64,000 nt of DNA, taken from positions 372,001 to 436,000 of the forward strand of contig NZ_JAACJR010000003.1 of NCBI RefSeq assembly GCF_009939225.1, in the 5' to 3' direction. Of the stretch, positions 40,977 through 50,463 are shown in pieces. Numbering within the stretch: the stretch's first letter is position 1; every line of letters starts with the position of its first letter. The notes below the pieces were generated by a model. The model worked only from the letters and a program-made list of their open reading frames with translations. It had not been told where the DNA came from and did not search any database. The translations under genes and the position numbers were made by a program. This DNA is from Sediminibacterium soli. Its GTDB lineage: Bacteria > Bacteroidota > Bacteroidia > Chitinophagales > Chitinophagaceae.

Positions 40977-42107
40977 CTATCTGCCTGCGAATGACCGGAT
41001 GATTTTTGCGGATTCGGCGGTAACTGTTTCGTGGGCGTTTGTTTGTATTGCGGTGACCGGAATAACCGGGTTATCGCTGCCGCGGAAGCTTTTGCCTAAC
41101 AGGGCGGCGATCGTTCCTGCGATCTGTTTCTGGTAAGCCTGTTGCTGAATTTTGATCTCCCCCAGTGCCGCAATACCAGGGCCCAAAATGGCCTGCCATG
41201 TTTCGCCCGATCCTTTTACAAATAGATTGTGTGCGTACCAGGAAGTGGGCTTTTTGCCGCGGCCATGGTCGGTGGTGATATAGAGGTAAGTGTTGTTCCT
41301 GTAAAACGGGTCGGTCTGTATCATATACCAGAGTTCGGCGATCATCCGGTCGATGGCGTTGGCATGCTGCAGGTACATATCGTATTTCCGCTGGTGTGCG
41401 TACTCGTCCGTTTCGCCAAAGCCGATCATCGCCACTTTGGGATGGTGTTTCTGTATGTATTCCTTTGCCGCGAGATAGGTAAGCCTGTCGTACCGGCAAT
41501 GCGACTCGTCGATATTTCCCTGCACCTGGTTAATATATCTATCGGTGCTGTCTGATTCTTCGATGGCTTCATAGCCGCTGTTCACCGGTATGCCGTTTCT
41601 TTTTTCGTTGATGATATAGGGAAAGATATTCCAGGAGCTGAACGCCACCACTTTTCCCGTGTATTCTTCTTCCTTATTCAGGTACTCAAGTATGTTGGTG
41701 TTGCGGTTGGGTGTGGGTGTGTTCAGCACAGGCCTGGGGTCGGCATATCCGGTCAGCAATTCGTTGTAACCCGGGTAGGAGATCTTGTAAAAATTACTGA
41801 CGTTAACACGGTTGCCATAAGCCCGGTTGCCGGTAAGCTGGCCTTTCCGGGCGATCACGCTCCAGAAAAAAGGCAGCAGTTTCTGTCTGCGCAGTTCTGC
41901 GGTACTGTCGTCGTATAATTCTTTCAGCAGCGCGGTATCGTTTACAAATGCGGTATTATTTACCAGTTCGGGATCTGCGCCGTTGAACAGTTCCTGCCAG
42001 CGAAAGCCGTCGATGGTGATGATAAAGATGTTCTTTGGCTTTTCCTGGGCGCAAAGCGCAGATACGAGGCAAAAAGAAAGAAGCAGAACAGTGAGCGGCT
42101 GTTTCAT
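40977..42107 (-). CDS. Alkaline phosphatase/phosphodiesterase superfamily protein, secreted
   Basis: The protein has 376 residues with a signal peptide (MKQPLTVLLLSFCLVSALCAQ). The first metal motif is FIITIDGFRWQELFNGAD (Asp33). The later metal ligands lie in MIGFGETDEYAHQRKY and YITTDHGRGKKPTSWYAHN. This pattern fits the nucleotide pyrophosphatase/sulfatase superfamily. There is no CxPxR sulfatase signature, so it is not a formylglycine enzyme. The substrate is unknown. It is divergent from the permease gene. Confidence 0.85.
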   Translation of the reverse strand: MKQPLTVLLLSFCLVSALCAQEKPKNIFIITIDGFRWQELFNGADPELVNNTAFVNDTALLKELYDDSTAELRRQKLLPFFWSVIARKGQLTGNRAYGNRVNVSNFYKISYPGYNELLTGYADPRPVLNTPTPNRNTNILEYLNKEEEYTGKVVAFSSWNIFPYIINEKRNGIPVNSGYEAIEESDSTDRYINQVQGNIDESHCRYDRLTYLAAKEYIQKHHPKVAMIGFGETDEYAHQRKYDMYLQHANAIDRMIAELWYMIQTDPFYRNNTYLYITTDHGRGKKPTSWYAHNLFVKGSGETWQAILGPGIAALGEIKIQQQAYQKQIAGTIAALLGKSFRGSDNPVIPVTAIQTNAHETVTAESAKIIRSFAGR

Positions 42108-42219
42108 CTGATAGGTTTGTCAAAAAAACGGCATCAGTGTTAACAATATGCGATGGGGTATATTAACTTACTGTTATTGAATCGTTGCGATAATATATCT
42201 TAGCAACAACACTGCACAG

Positions 42220-43647
42220 ATGGCTTCATTCAAACGTAAACTCTCCCTGCAATCTGCCCTGGCGATCGTTGTAGGCGGTGTGATCGGCTCCGGAATTTTT
42301 ATGAAACCTGCGGTGATGGCTTCGCAGCTGGGCTCTCCCTGGCTGCTGCTTAGTGTTTGGGTGGTGGCGGGTATCATCACTTTATTCGGCGCGTTATCCA
42401 ATGCAGAGCTGGCTGCTTTGTTTCCCGAAACGGGCGGGCAGTATGTTTTCTTCCAAAAAATTTACGGCAACGGGTTTGCATTTATTTATGGATGGGCTGC
42501 TTTTGCCGTCTTTAACACCGGCGGAAATGCGTCCATCGCCTATGTGTGCGCCCAGTACATCAATTATTTTGTCCGGCTGCCAGAGTTCGACGCCGCAACA
42601 GCACATGCTTTGCGGTTGCATATACCGCTGACAGGCGATCTGTATCCCCTGGAAAATATCGGTACAAAATCGGTTACCATCTTTATCGTGCTGCTGCTTA
42701 CCTGGATCAGTTACCGGAGTATTGCCTATGGCAGCGGTTTGCAAAGGGTATTTACATTTTTAAAGGCGCTGGCCATACTGATGCTTATCGCCGGCGTGAT
42801 GGGTTCGTCGAAAGGAAGTCTGGCTAACATACATTCCACGCTGCCGGACGCCCCCGGCGGATGGTCGCTGGCGGGCGCCTATATGCTGGCGATCGCGGGT
42901 GCTTTCTGGGCCTATGACGGATGGAACAATATCACATTTGTTGCAGGAGAGATCAGGAACCCACAGCAGAATATTCCACGCAGTTTGTTTGTGGGGTTGT
43001 TGTTCTGTATTGTTACCTATCTGCTGATCAATCTGGCGTATAGCTATGTTCTGCCCGTAGACCGCCTGGCCGCTTCCCGGTTCGTTGCCTCGGACGCGGC
43101 AAATGCGGCCTGGGGAAAAACGGGCGGGATGGTGATCGCCCTGATCGTGGTCATTTCAACATTTGGCACAGCCAATGCCAATATACTTGCAACGGCGCGC
43201 GTAACGTTTGCGCTGGGCAGTACCAGTCGTTTTTTATCGGCAGCAGGAAAAGTGGAGCCGCGTTACCATACCCCCGGCAATGCACTCTGGCTGAATGCCG
43301 GCTGGACCATAGTGCTGATCGTATCTGGCTCATTCGATATGCTGACGGATATGCTGATCTTTGTCAGCTGGTTCTTTTACGGCATGAGTGCATTGGGTGT
43401 TCTGATGCTGCGAAAACGCATGAAAACAGCAGAACGACCCTATAAAGTCTGGGGATACCCCCTGGTGCCGCTGGTGTTTATCCTGTTCACGGCTTGTTTT
43501 CAGGTGATCACGCTGGTAACCGATATCAGTCAGTACCGCTCCGGTAAGACCCCCGTGATCAATACTTTGCTGGGCATGCTGATCACGCTTATGGGGTTAC
43601 CGATCTATTTTTTGTTCGGGAGAAAACAAATGAAGCGAATGGGTTAA
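42220..43647 (+). CDS. APC superfamily amino acid permease
   Basis: This is an inner-membrane transporter of 475 residues with about 12 hydrophobic segments. The N-terminal region LQSALAIVVGGVIGSGIFMKPAVMA matches the TM1 signature of APC transporters (GxxIGSGIF). Further segments such as GAFWAYDGWNNITFVAGEIRNPQQNIPRSL are typical of LAT-like amino acid permeases. The substrate is not predictable. It is monocistronic and followed by a word-rich gap. Confidence 0.9.
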   Translation: MASFKRKLSLQSALAIVVGGVIGSGIFMKPAVMASQLGSPWLLLSVWVVAGIITLFGALSNAELAALFPETGGQYVFFQKIYGNGFAFIYGWAAFAVFNTGGNASIAYVCAQYINYFVRLPEFDAATAHALRLHIPLTGDLYPLENIGTKSVTIFIVLLLTWISYRSIAYGSGLQRVFTFLKALAILMLIAGVMGSSKGSLANIHSTLPDAPGGWSLAGAYMLAIAGAFWAYDGWNNITFVAGEIRNPQQNIPRSLFVGLLFCIVTYLLINLAYSYVLPVDRLAASRFVASDAANAAWGKTGGMVIALIVVISTFGTANANILATARVTFALGSTSRFLSAAGKVEPRYHTPGNALWLNAGWTIVLIVSGSFDMLTDMLIFVSWFFYGMSALGVLMLRKRMKTAERPYKVWGYPLVPLVFILFTACFQVITLVTDISQYRSGKTPVINTLLGMLITLMGLPIYFLFGRKQMKRMG

Positions 43648-43800
43648 ACAGCTAAATGGATTAATGGTTTTATTGTCAGAGACCCGGAGCGTAATCATCG
43701 AACAGGTAAACCATTAAGCCATACGACCATTCATCTATCCCATTCTCAACCCCCAAATTCTCACATCTTCAAATTCTTCCCCTTATTTTCGCTGCAAACG
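43648..43800. repeat. Word-rich gap D between permease and kinase genes
   Basis: TTAATGGTTT at 43660-43671 has an inverse counterpart near 43707-43720 (AAACCATTAA). Short related words (CCATTC, CATCTATCC, AAATTCT) follow up to 43780. This looks like a weaker version of the inverted word arrays elsewhere in the window. Confidence 0.5.
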
Positions 43801-43807
43801 AAAGACC

Positions 43808-45277
43808 ATGGAGTCAGTGATAGAGGCCATTTCGGCATTGTTTGCGAGGATCAGCCCGATAAAACCAGACAGGATCGAAAAGTTACCGCAGAGCGGAAGC
43901 GATCGCACCTATTTCAGGTTGTATTCGGGCGAAAACACGTTTATTGCCACCTATAACCTCAACCGGAAGGAGACGCAGACCTTTGTGTATTTCAGCCGTC
44001 ATTTTGAAAAAGCCGGCCTGCCCGTTCCGCAGATACTGGCAGTGAATGAAGAGGATACCATTTACCTGCAGCAGGACCTGGGTACCGACTCCTTACTCAA
44101 CAAACTTGAGCAGCACGGCCACCAGGCCTATGCCTACGGCCTGTTTCAGAAAAGCCTGGCGGCACTGGCCCGGCTGCAGGTGCTGGGAGATAGCGGGCTG
44201 GATTATAGCTGGTGTCTTACTGCGCGGGAATTTGGCAAACAGGCGATCCTGAGCGATCTCCTGTATTTTAAATATTATTTTCTCGATACCCTGCAGCTAC
44301 CTTACGATAAACAGGCGATGCTGGATGATTTTGATGCGCTGAGCACCTACCTGACGCGCACCGAGTACAAGTATTTCATGATGCGCGATTTCCAGAGCCG
44401 CAATATTATTGTGAAGGATGATGAAGTGAGTTTTATCGATTACCAGGGCGGAATGAAAGGCGCCCTGCAATACGATGTGGCATCCATGCTCTGGCAGGCC
44501 AAGGCGGAGTTGAGCGAGGAATGGAAAGATTCGCTGCTCGAATATTATATGGACAGGGTGGACGAACTGCTGGGCAGAGAGATCGACCGGGTTACGTTTG
44601 TAAGCCAGTATAACGGGTATGTGCTGATCAGGCTGATGCAGGTGATGGGCGCATACGGTTTCCGCGGACTGTTTGAACGAAAAGCGCATTTTCTGGCAAG
44701 CATACCGCTGGCACTGCGTAACCTGAAATTTTTTATCGAACACAAACGCATCGGTATCGTTACCCCCGAGTTTGACCGTGTGCTGAAACTGGTGGTGACC
44801 GATGATATGATCCGCCGTTTTGAACCGCCACAGGCAAATGAGGCAACACCGCTGATGATAGAGATCAACAGTTTCAGTTATAAAAAAGGCATTCCGAAAG
44901 ACGGCAGCGAAAACGGTGGCGGATTTGTATTCGATATGCGCGGCATACTTAACCCCGGCAGGTTCGATGAATACAAAACCTTAAGCGGTAAAGACAAACC
45001 GGTGCAGGATTTTCTCGAGCAGAGAACAAAAATGAACGAATTCCTTAACAGTGTGTGGGACCTGGTGGATATTACCGTGGAAGAGTACCTGCGCAGGGGC
45101 TTTGACCACCTGATGATCAATTTTGGCTGTACAGGCGGGCAACACCGCAGTGTATATGCCGCAGAACAAACAGCACGGCACTTGCGTAACAAATACAAAC
45201 TGAAAATAAAGCTGGATCACACCAATACCGACAATTGGGTGAGAACACTGCCCGCAAACGACAAACCATCTGCGTAA
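43808..45277 (+). CDS. Amino-sugar kinase (AmgK-like) fused to the RapZ C-terminal domain
   Basis: The 489-residue protein has two parts. Residues 1-335 form a phosphotransferase of the aminoglycoside kinase fold, as in AmgK, which phosphorylates MurNAc and GlcNAc at C1. The catalytic loop is MMRDFQSRN (Asp194, Asn199) and the metal Asp211 is in FIDYQGG. Residues 347-485 match the C-terminal domain of RapZ, which senses glucosamine-6-phosphate, with the loop GCTGGQHRSV at 440-449. The P-loop N-terminal domain of RapZ is absent. The stop overlaps the start of a MurU-like gene (TAATG), so the two are translationally coupled. A sensor-controlled recycling kinase is an inference. Confidence 0.88.
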   Translation: MESVIEAISALFARISPIKPDRIEKLPQSGSDRTYFRLYSGENTFIATYNLNRKETQTFVYFSRHFEKAGLPVPQILAVNEEDTIYLQQDLGTDSLLNKLEQHGHQAYAYGLFQKSLAALARLQVLGDSGLDYSWCLTAREFGKQAILSDLLYFKYYFLDTLQLPYDKQAMLDDFDALSTYLTRTEYKYFMMRDFQSRNIIVKDDEVSFIDYQGGMKGALQYDVASMLWQAKAELSEEWKDSLLEYYMDRVDELLGREIDRVTFVSQYNGYVLIRLMQVMGAYGFRGLFERKAHFLASIPLALRNLKFFIEHKRIGIVTPEFDRVLKLVVTDDMIRRFEPPQANEATPLMIEINSFSYKKGIPKDGSENGGGFVFDMRGILNPGRFDEYKTLSGKDKPVQDFLEQRTKMNEFLNSVWDLVDITVEEYLRRGFDHLMINFGCTGGQHRSVYAAEQTARHLRNKYKLKIKLDHTNTDNWVRTLPANDKPSA

Positions 45278-45993
45278 TGAAAGCCATGATCTTTGCCGCC
45301 GGACTGGGTACCCGGTTAAAACCCTGGACCGATCACCACCCCAAGGCACTGGCGCCGGTGAACGGCAAATCCCTGCTGCAGCGTAATATCGGCTACCTGC
45401 AGCAGCACGGTATTTACGATGTGATCATTAATGTGCATCATTTTGCTTCGCAGATAATAGATGCAGTTGACGGGAACAGCGGTTGGGGCAGTCATATTAC
45501 AATCTCCGACGAAACAGATGCTGTGCTTGAAACCGGCGGTGGCCTGAAAAAAGCAGCCTGGTATTTTTCGGACGAAAAGAATTTTGCAGTGATGAACGCG
45601 GATATTCTCACCGATATGGATCTTACCGGTATGATCGCAGCCCACGAACGGTCGGGCAGTATGGCCACATTGGCCGTTACGGAGCGGGAAACCTCCCGTT
45701 ATTTCCTGTTTGATGAGCGCAATACACTGTGTGGCTGGGAGAATGTAAAAACAGGCGAACAAAAAATTGCCCGCCCGGCAGAACCGCTGCGCAGAAAAGC
45801 ATTCAGCGGCATGCATATCATCAGCAGTTCGCTGCTTCCCTTGCTGGTTCAGGAGGGCAAGTTTTCCATGGTGGATGTATACCTGTCGCTGGCAGCCAAC
45901 CATACCATTTCCGCCTATGACCATACGGGCTCCCACCTGATCGATGTTGGCAAGCCCGAAAGCCTGGCAAAAGCGGAAGCATTTTTTTTATGA
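45277..45993 (+). CDS. murU: MurNAc-1-phosphate uridylyltransferase-like nucleotidyltransferase
   Basis: MurU makes UDP-MurNAc from MurNAc-1-phosphate in cell-wall recycling. The 238-residue protein has the nucleotidyltransferase signature GLGTRL near residues 9-14 followed by DHHPKALAPVNGKSLLQRN. The segments ISDETDAVLETGGGLKKA and FAVMNADILTDMDL are typical of the sugar-phosphate group. The ATG at 45277 overlaps the upstream stop codon. Coupling to an AmgK-like kinase supports the MurU assignment over other sugar nucleotidyltransferases. Confidence 0.85.
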   Translation: MKAMIFAAGLGTRLKPWTDHHPKALAPVNGKSLLQRNIGYLQQHGIYDVIINVHHFASQIIDAVDGNSGWGSHITISDETDAVLETGGGLKKAAWYFSDEKNFAVMNADILTDMDLTGMIAAHERSGSMATLAVTERETSRYFLFDERNTLCGWENVKTGEQKIARPAEPLRRKAFSGMHIISSSLLPLLVQEGKFSMVDVYLSLAANHTISAYDHTGSHLIDVGKPESLAKAEAFFL

Positions 45994-46024
45994 GTAAATC
46001 CGAACTTCGGTTCTAAATTCTTGT

Positions 46025-46501
46025 ATGAGCCAGGCTGAAGAAACAGGCAATGTTCCCCGCGAAACCGGCTCCGGAATACGCGATGTCGTATTCGGAAAAG
46101 AGGTGCATATCGTACAACCCTGCAACCTATACGGATGCCGTATCGGCAACAACTGTTTCATAGGCCCCTTCTCCGAGATACAGAAAGACGTGGTGATCGG
46201 CAATAACTGCCGCATACAATCGCACAGTTTTATCTGTGAAAAAGTGACGATCGGAGACAACTGTTTTATCGGTCATGGTGTTATGTTCATCAACGATAGT
46301 TTTTCAAACAATGGTCCGGCAGGCGATCCCGAACTATGGAAGCCCACCTGTATAGGCAGCCATGTATCCATTGGCAGCAACGCCACTATTTTACCGGTAA
46401 CGATCTGCGACACTGCGGTTATCGGCGCAGGCGCGGTAGTGACAAAAGATATCCTTGAGCCCGGTGTGTATGCCGGAAACCCGGCGGTGAAACTGCGATA
46501 G
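46025..46501 (+). CDS. Hexapeptide-repeat (left-handed beta-helix) acyltransferase
   Basis: The 158-residue protein consists largely of hexapeptide repeats (CRIGNNCFIGPFSEIQKDVVIGNNCRIQ, VTIGDNCFIGHGVMFIND), which form a left-handed beta-helix, and ends with GAGAVVTKDILEPGVYAGNPAVKLR. This resembles WbpD-type N-acetyltransferases for UDP-amino sugars. The donor and acceptor are not certain. It lies 31 bases after murU in the same direction, so a surface or cell-wall amino sugar is a reasonable substrate. Confidence 0.85.
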   Translation: MSQAEETGNVPRETGSGIRDVVFGKEVHIVQPCNLYGCRIGNNCFIGPFSEIQKDVVIGNNCRIQSHSFICEKVTIGDNCFIGHGVMFINDSFSNNGPAGDPELWKPTCIGSHVSIGSNATILPVTICDTAVIGAGAVVTKDILEPGVYAGNPAVKLR

Positions 46502-46571
46502 CGCCACTGCCGTTGTGTCGAACTTAAATGAATGTCGGAAGACCATGACCCGCAAATCCGCCGACCATTCG

Positions 46572-47723
46572 TTACACCCTGATATAAATTTTCTTCTTAT
46601 CCAGGATATACACGATCAGCCAGTAGAAGGTGATCATACACAGTGCATACACCAGCGATCCCACGCGCAGGTCGGCGGAGATATTTTTTAGTGCATGTTC
46701 ATAGAACCAGGGAAAGGCAGAAGTATAGGCCGGTTTTCCTTCGGGCGTAATATGATCCTGCCAGCGGAACATGGACAGCACTCTCGGTAAAAAGCCGCTC
46801 AGCACGAAAATGAACAAGGGGTTCTTGCCAAACACGTCAAAGAATTTATTCCAGGCACCCCTGGCTTCTTTGAATTCGATGAGGTAAATAAAAATACCCA
46901 GTATCACCATGGCCAGTCCGGAAGTAAAAAGGGTATAGCTGCTGGTCCATATTTTTTTGTTGACGGGGAAGACCATATCCCAGCAGTAGCCGGTGAACAG
47001 CAGAACCAGTCCCGCCACAAAAAGATTGGCGAGCATTTCATAGTTCTTGCCTTTCTGCTGGATATACTGTCCGGCAAAAAAACCGAATACCACCTGCACT
47101 GCCGCCGCCATGGTGCTGGGAATACCCTCGGGGTCAAACGGTACACCTTCGCCTTTGTACATATGCGAAACACCCAGTATGGTTTTGTCTACATCGGTGC
47201 CAAACCATCCCTGCAGGCTGTAGGGGTCTCCGGGAGCGCCAAATGCCAGACAAAGGATCCAGTACAGCAACAACAGGACAGCGCTGACCACGAAAGCCCC
47301 TTTTGTTTTGGCATAGTAAACAATTACCGAAGCAAAAAAATAACAAACGGCAATACGCTGCAATACCCCGAATATCCGCACGTTCTCCCAGGTTTTCCAC
47401 GCAAGTTCTTCGCCGTTCCAGCGCACAAAAGGACTCCAGTTAAGGAAAATGCCGATGGCAAAAATAAGCAGGGTTCTTTTGACCACTTTTTTCCAGAACA
47501 CCGCCGGACCGGCCTGTTCAAGACGGGGCATAACGAAGGCCATGGCATTTCCAACCGCAAACAGAAAGAAAGGAAATACCAGGTCGGTGGGCGTGCAGCC
47601 ATGCCAGGCCGCATGTTCCAGCGGTGAAAAGATATGCGACCAGCTTCCGGGGTTGTTGACAAGGATCATCAATGCCACGGTTGCACCGCGGAACACATCG
47701 AGGGAATGGTATCGCTGGTTCAT
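46572..47723 (-). CDS. NagX-like/heparan-alpha-glucosaminide N-acetyltransferase-like membrane protein
   Basis: The 383-residue protein has about ten membrane helices. It starts with the family hallmark YHSLDVFRGATVALMILVNNPGSW and contains HAAWHGCTPTDLVFPFFLFAVGNAM and FGKNPLFIFVLSG. Relatives include lysosomal HGSNAT, which transfers acetyl groups across a membrane to glucosamine, and bacterial NagX in GlcNAc-use clusters. The neighbouring kinase and MurU genes share the amino-sugar theme. It is divergent from rfbB. Function is inferred from family only. Confidence 0.85.
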   Translation of the reverse strand: MNQRYHSLDVFRGATVALMILVNNPGSWSHIFSPLEHAAWHGCTPTDLVFPFFLFAVGNAMAFVMPRLEQAGPAVFWKKVVKRTLLIFAIGIFLNWSPFVRWNGEELAWKTWENVRIFGVLQRIAVCYFFASVIVYYAKTKGAFVVSAVLLLLYWILCLAFGAPGDPYSLQGWFGTDVDKTILGVSHMYKGEGVPFDPEGIPSTMAAAVQVVFGFFAGQYIQQKGKNYEMLANLFVAGLVLLFTGYCWDMVFPVNKKIWTSSYTLFTSGLAMVILGIFIYLIEFKEARGAWNKFFDVFGKNPLFIFVLSGFLPRVLSMFRWQDHITPEGKPAYTSAFPWFYEHALKNISADLRVGSLVYALCMITFYWLIVYILDKKKIYIRV

Positions 47724-47873
47724 GCGATTGAAGATAATTAATCCCCGGGCAAAAAGGAAATTATTGTAGATGACCGAACACTACCACGGCACGCTCCGGG
47801 CCTATGGCCGGGCTGATATCCTTCTTCAGAAATCTCACTTAAATCTGTATTTTGCCTGCCCAACTGTGCAACT

Positions 47874-48929
47874 ATGAACAAACACATATTGATCACCGGC
47901 GGGGCGGGGTTTATCGGGTCGCATGTAGTGCGTCTTTTTGTAAATAAATACCCTGCCTATCAGATCATTAACCTTGATGCACTGACCTATGCGGGCAATC
48001 TTGAAAACCTGGCTGATATCGAGGCAAGTCCCAACTACCGGTTTGTAAAAGCCGATATCCTGGATGCGGCTTCGCTGGAGCAGGTATTTGACGGGGAGAA
48101 CATAACCGATGTCATTCACCTGGCTGCGGAATCGCATGTTGACCGTTCGATCGAGTCGCCGCTGGATTTTGTATTTACCAATATCATCGGAACGGTAAAC
48201 CTGCTGAATACTGCCCGGAAAAAATGGACGAACGATCTTTCCGCGCACAGGTTCTACCATATCTCAACGGATGAAGTGTACGGCAGCCTGGGCGAGACCG
48301 GTTTTTTTACCGAAACAACGCCTTATGATCCCAATTCGCCCTATTCGGCGAGCAAGGCTTCGTCCGATCATTTTGTACGCGCCTACCATGAAACCTACCA
48401 GTTGCCAACGGTGGTTTCCAATTGTTCCAATAACTACGGGCCCAACCATTTTCCTGAAAAACTGATACCGCTTTTTATCAATAATATCATCCATAAAAAA
48501 CCGCTGCCGGTGTATGGTGATGGCCTGTTTACACGCGATTGGCTCTATGTAAAAGATCATGCCATTGCCATCGATACCATTTTTCACAACGGTGTTATCG
48601 GCGAAACTTACAATATTGGCGGATTCAACGAATGGAGAAATATCGACCTGGTGAAATTACTTTGTCGTTTAATGGATGAAAAACTGGCCAGGGCAGCCGG
48701 CGAAAGCGAACAGCTTATCAGGTATGTGAAGGACCGGCCGGGACACGACAGACGCTACGCGATCGATGCGGGCAAGATCAACAAGGAACTGGGATGGAAA
48801 CCCAGTGTTACCTTTGAACAGGGCCTGTCGGAAACCATCGACTGGTACCTGAGCAACACCGAATGGCTGCAGCATGTAACCAGCGGCAGTTACCAGGCTT
48901 ATTACCAATCCATGTACGCCAACCGTTGA
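47874..48929 (+). CDS. rfbB: dTDP-glucose 4,6-dehydratase
   Basis: RfbB converts dTDP-glucose to dTDP-4-keto-6-deoxyglucose, the second step towards dTDP-L-rhamnose. The 351-residue protein has the NAD-binding GxxGxxG (ITGGAGFIGSHVVRL), HLAAESHVDRSIESP and the catalytic YxxxK (SPYSASKASSDH), as well as STDEVYGSLGE. It starts an rfbBCA run; rfbC begins five bases after the stop. No rfbD is present in the window. Confidence 0.96.
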   Translation: MNKHILITGGAGFIGSHVVRLFVNKYPAYQIINLDALTYAGNLENLADIEASPNYRFVKADILDAASLEQVFDGENITDVIHLAAESHVDRSIESPLDFVFTNIIGTVNLLNTARKKWTNDLSAHRFYHISTDEVYGSLGETGFFTETTPYDPNSPYSASKASSDHFVRAYHETYQLPTVVSNCSNNYGPNHFPEKLIPLFINNIIHKKPLPVYGDGLFTRDWLYVKDHAIAIDTIFHNGVIGETYNIGGFNEWRNIDLVKLLCRLMDEKLARAAGESEQLIRYVKDRPGHDRRYAIDAGKINKELGWKPSVTFEQGLSETIDWYLSNTEWLQHVTSGSYQAYYQSMYANR

Positions 48930-48933
48930 GCAG

Positions 48934-49491
48934 ATGTATATCGAACAGACCGCATTGAAAGATTGTTTTATCGTGCACGATTCTTTTATCGGGGATGCAC
49001 GCGGGTATTTTTTTGAAAGTTTCAACAAAAGAACTTTTCAGCAGCAAACCGGGATAACCGTGGAGTTTGTGCAGGACAACCAGTCATCCTCCCAGCGCGG
49101 CGTTCTTCGCGGTCTGCATTTTCAATATGGTGAGTATGCACAGGCAAAACTGGTGCGCGTATTAAAAGGCAGGGTGCTGGATATAGCGGTGGATCTTCGC
49201 AAGTCATCGCCGAGTTTCGGGCAGCATATTTCGGTGGAACTGTCGGAGGAAAGCCATACGCAGTTCTATGTTCCCCGCGGATTTGCACATGGATTTGTGG
49301 TGCTGAGCGATACGGCTACTTTTTTTTATAAATGCGATAATTTTTATAACAAATCCATGGAAGGCGGCATCATCTACAACGATGCGGATCTTGGCATCGA
49401 CTGGGAAATGCAGCCGGATCAGCTGGTGCTGTCTGATAAAGACAAAGTGCTGCCCTGTTTAAAAGATATCGTAGATAAGTTACATTTTTGA
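48934..49491 (+). CDS. rfbC: dTDP-4-dehydrorhamnose 3,5-epimerase
   Basis: RfbC epimerises dTDP-4-keto-6-deoxyglucose at C3 and C5. The 185-residue cupin-fold protein contains the catalytic-histidine segment GVLRGLHFQ, VRVLKGRVLDIAVDLRKSSPSFG and YVPRGFAHGFVVLSDTATFFYKC. Length and order match the family. It is in the middle of the rfbBCA run. Confidence 0.96.
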   Translation: MYIEQTALKDCFIVHDSFIGDARGYFFESFNKRTFQQQTGITVEFVQDNQSSSQRGVLRGLHFQYGEYAQAKLVRVLKGRVLDIAVDLRKSSPSFGQHISVELSEESHTQFYVPRGFAHGFVVLSDTATFFYKCDNFYNKSMEGGIIYNDADLGIDWEMQPDQLVLSDKDKVLPCLKDIVDKLHF

Positions 49492-49569
49492 CCGCGAAAC
49501 CGGTCGTGGGTATGCGCATAATTCAGAAAACAGACATTTGATGCGCGGCCTTTATTTAAAAAACAGCAT

Positions 49570-50430
49570 ATGAAAGGCATCATCCTCGCAGGCGGGTCAG
49601 GCACCAGGTTATACCCGATCACCATGGGTGTAAGCAAACAACTGATGCCCGTATACGACAAGCCCATGATCTATTACCCGTTATCGGTTTTAATGCTGGC
49701 GGGTATTAACGAAATACTCATCATCACCACACCCGAAGACAGCCAGCAATTTCAGCGTTTGCTCGGAGACGGTTCGGCCATCGGGTGCAGCTTTTCCTAT
49801 GCCGTTCAGGAAAAGCCAAACGGGCTGGCCCAGGCATTCGTGATCGGCGCCGAATTCGTGGGTAAGGATAAGGTAGCACTGATACTGGGGGATAATATCT
49901 TTTATGGTTCCGGTTTCAGCAAACTGGTGCAGTCGTTTAACAACGTAGAGGGTGCTGCGGTATTTGCTTACGAAGTACACGATCCCGAACGGTACGGCGT
50001 GGTGGCATTCGACGACCAGAAAAAAGCCATATCCGTCGAAGAAAAACCGGCTGCGCCCAAATCGAATTACGCGGTTCCGGGATTGTATTTTTATGACAAC
50101 ACCGTTATCGATATCGCAAAGAACATTCAGCCTTCCGCAAGAGGCGAATATGAGATTACCGATATCAACAAAACCTATCTGTCGCAGGGAAAACTGCATG
50201 TGGGTATCATGAACCGGGGTACCGCCTGGCTCGATACCGGCACTTTTGATTCGCTTGCCGATGCCAGCGAGTTTGTGCGTGTGATCGAGAAAAGACAGAG
50301 CCAGAAAATAGGCTGTATCGAAGAAGTGGCATACAGGATGGACTTCATTGACCAGGAGCAATTGCTGCGGCTGGCCGACAAATATGCAAAAAGCGGTTAC
50401 GGCGAATACCTGCGCCGGATAAAAAAGTAG
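49570..50430 (+). CDS. rfbA: Glucose-1-phosphate thymidylyltransferase
   Basis: RfbA makes dTDP-glucose from glucose-1-phosphate and dTTP, the first step of the dTDP-rhamnose pathway. The 286-residue protein starts [20 protein letters not shown] and contains [35 protein letters not shown] and [13 protein letters not shown]. It lies 78 bases after rfbC. The product could feed rhamnose or other deoxysugar glycans, or a glycosylated carotenoid. Confidence 0.96.
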   Translation: MKGIILAGGSGTRLYPITMGVSKQLMPVYDKPMIYYPLSVLMLAGINEILIITTPEDSQQFQRLLGDGSAIGCSFSYAVQEKPNGLAQAFVIGAEFVGKDKVALILGDNIFYGSGFSKLVQSFNNVEGAAVFAYEVHDPERYGVVAFDDQKKAISVEEKPAAPKSNYAVPGLYFYDNTVIDIAKNIQPSARGEYEITDINKTYLSQGKLHVGIMNRGTAWLDTGTFDSLADASEFVRVIEKRQSQKIGCIEEVAYRMDFIDQEQLLRLADKYAKSGYGEYLRRIKK

Positions 50431-50463
50431 CGAACAAAAACCGCACGCCGTTGTTATAACGGT

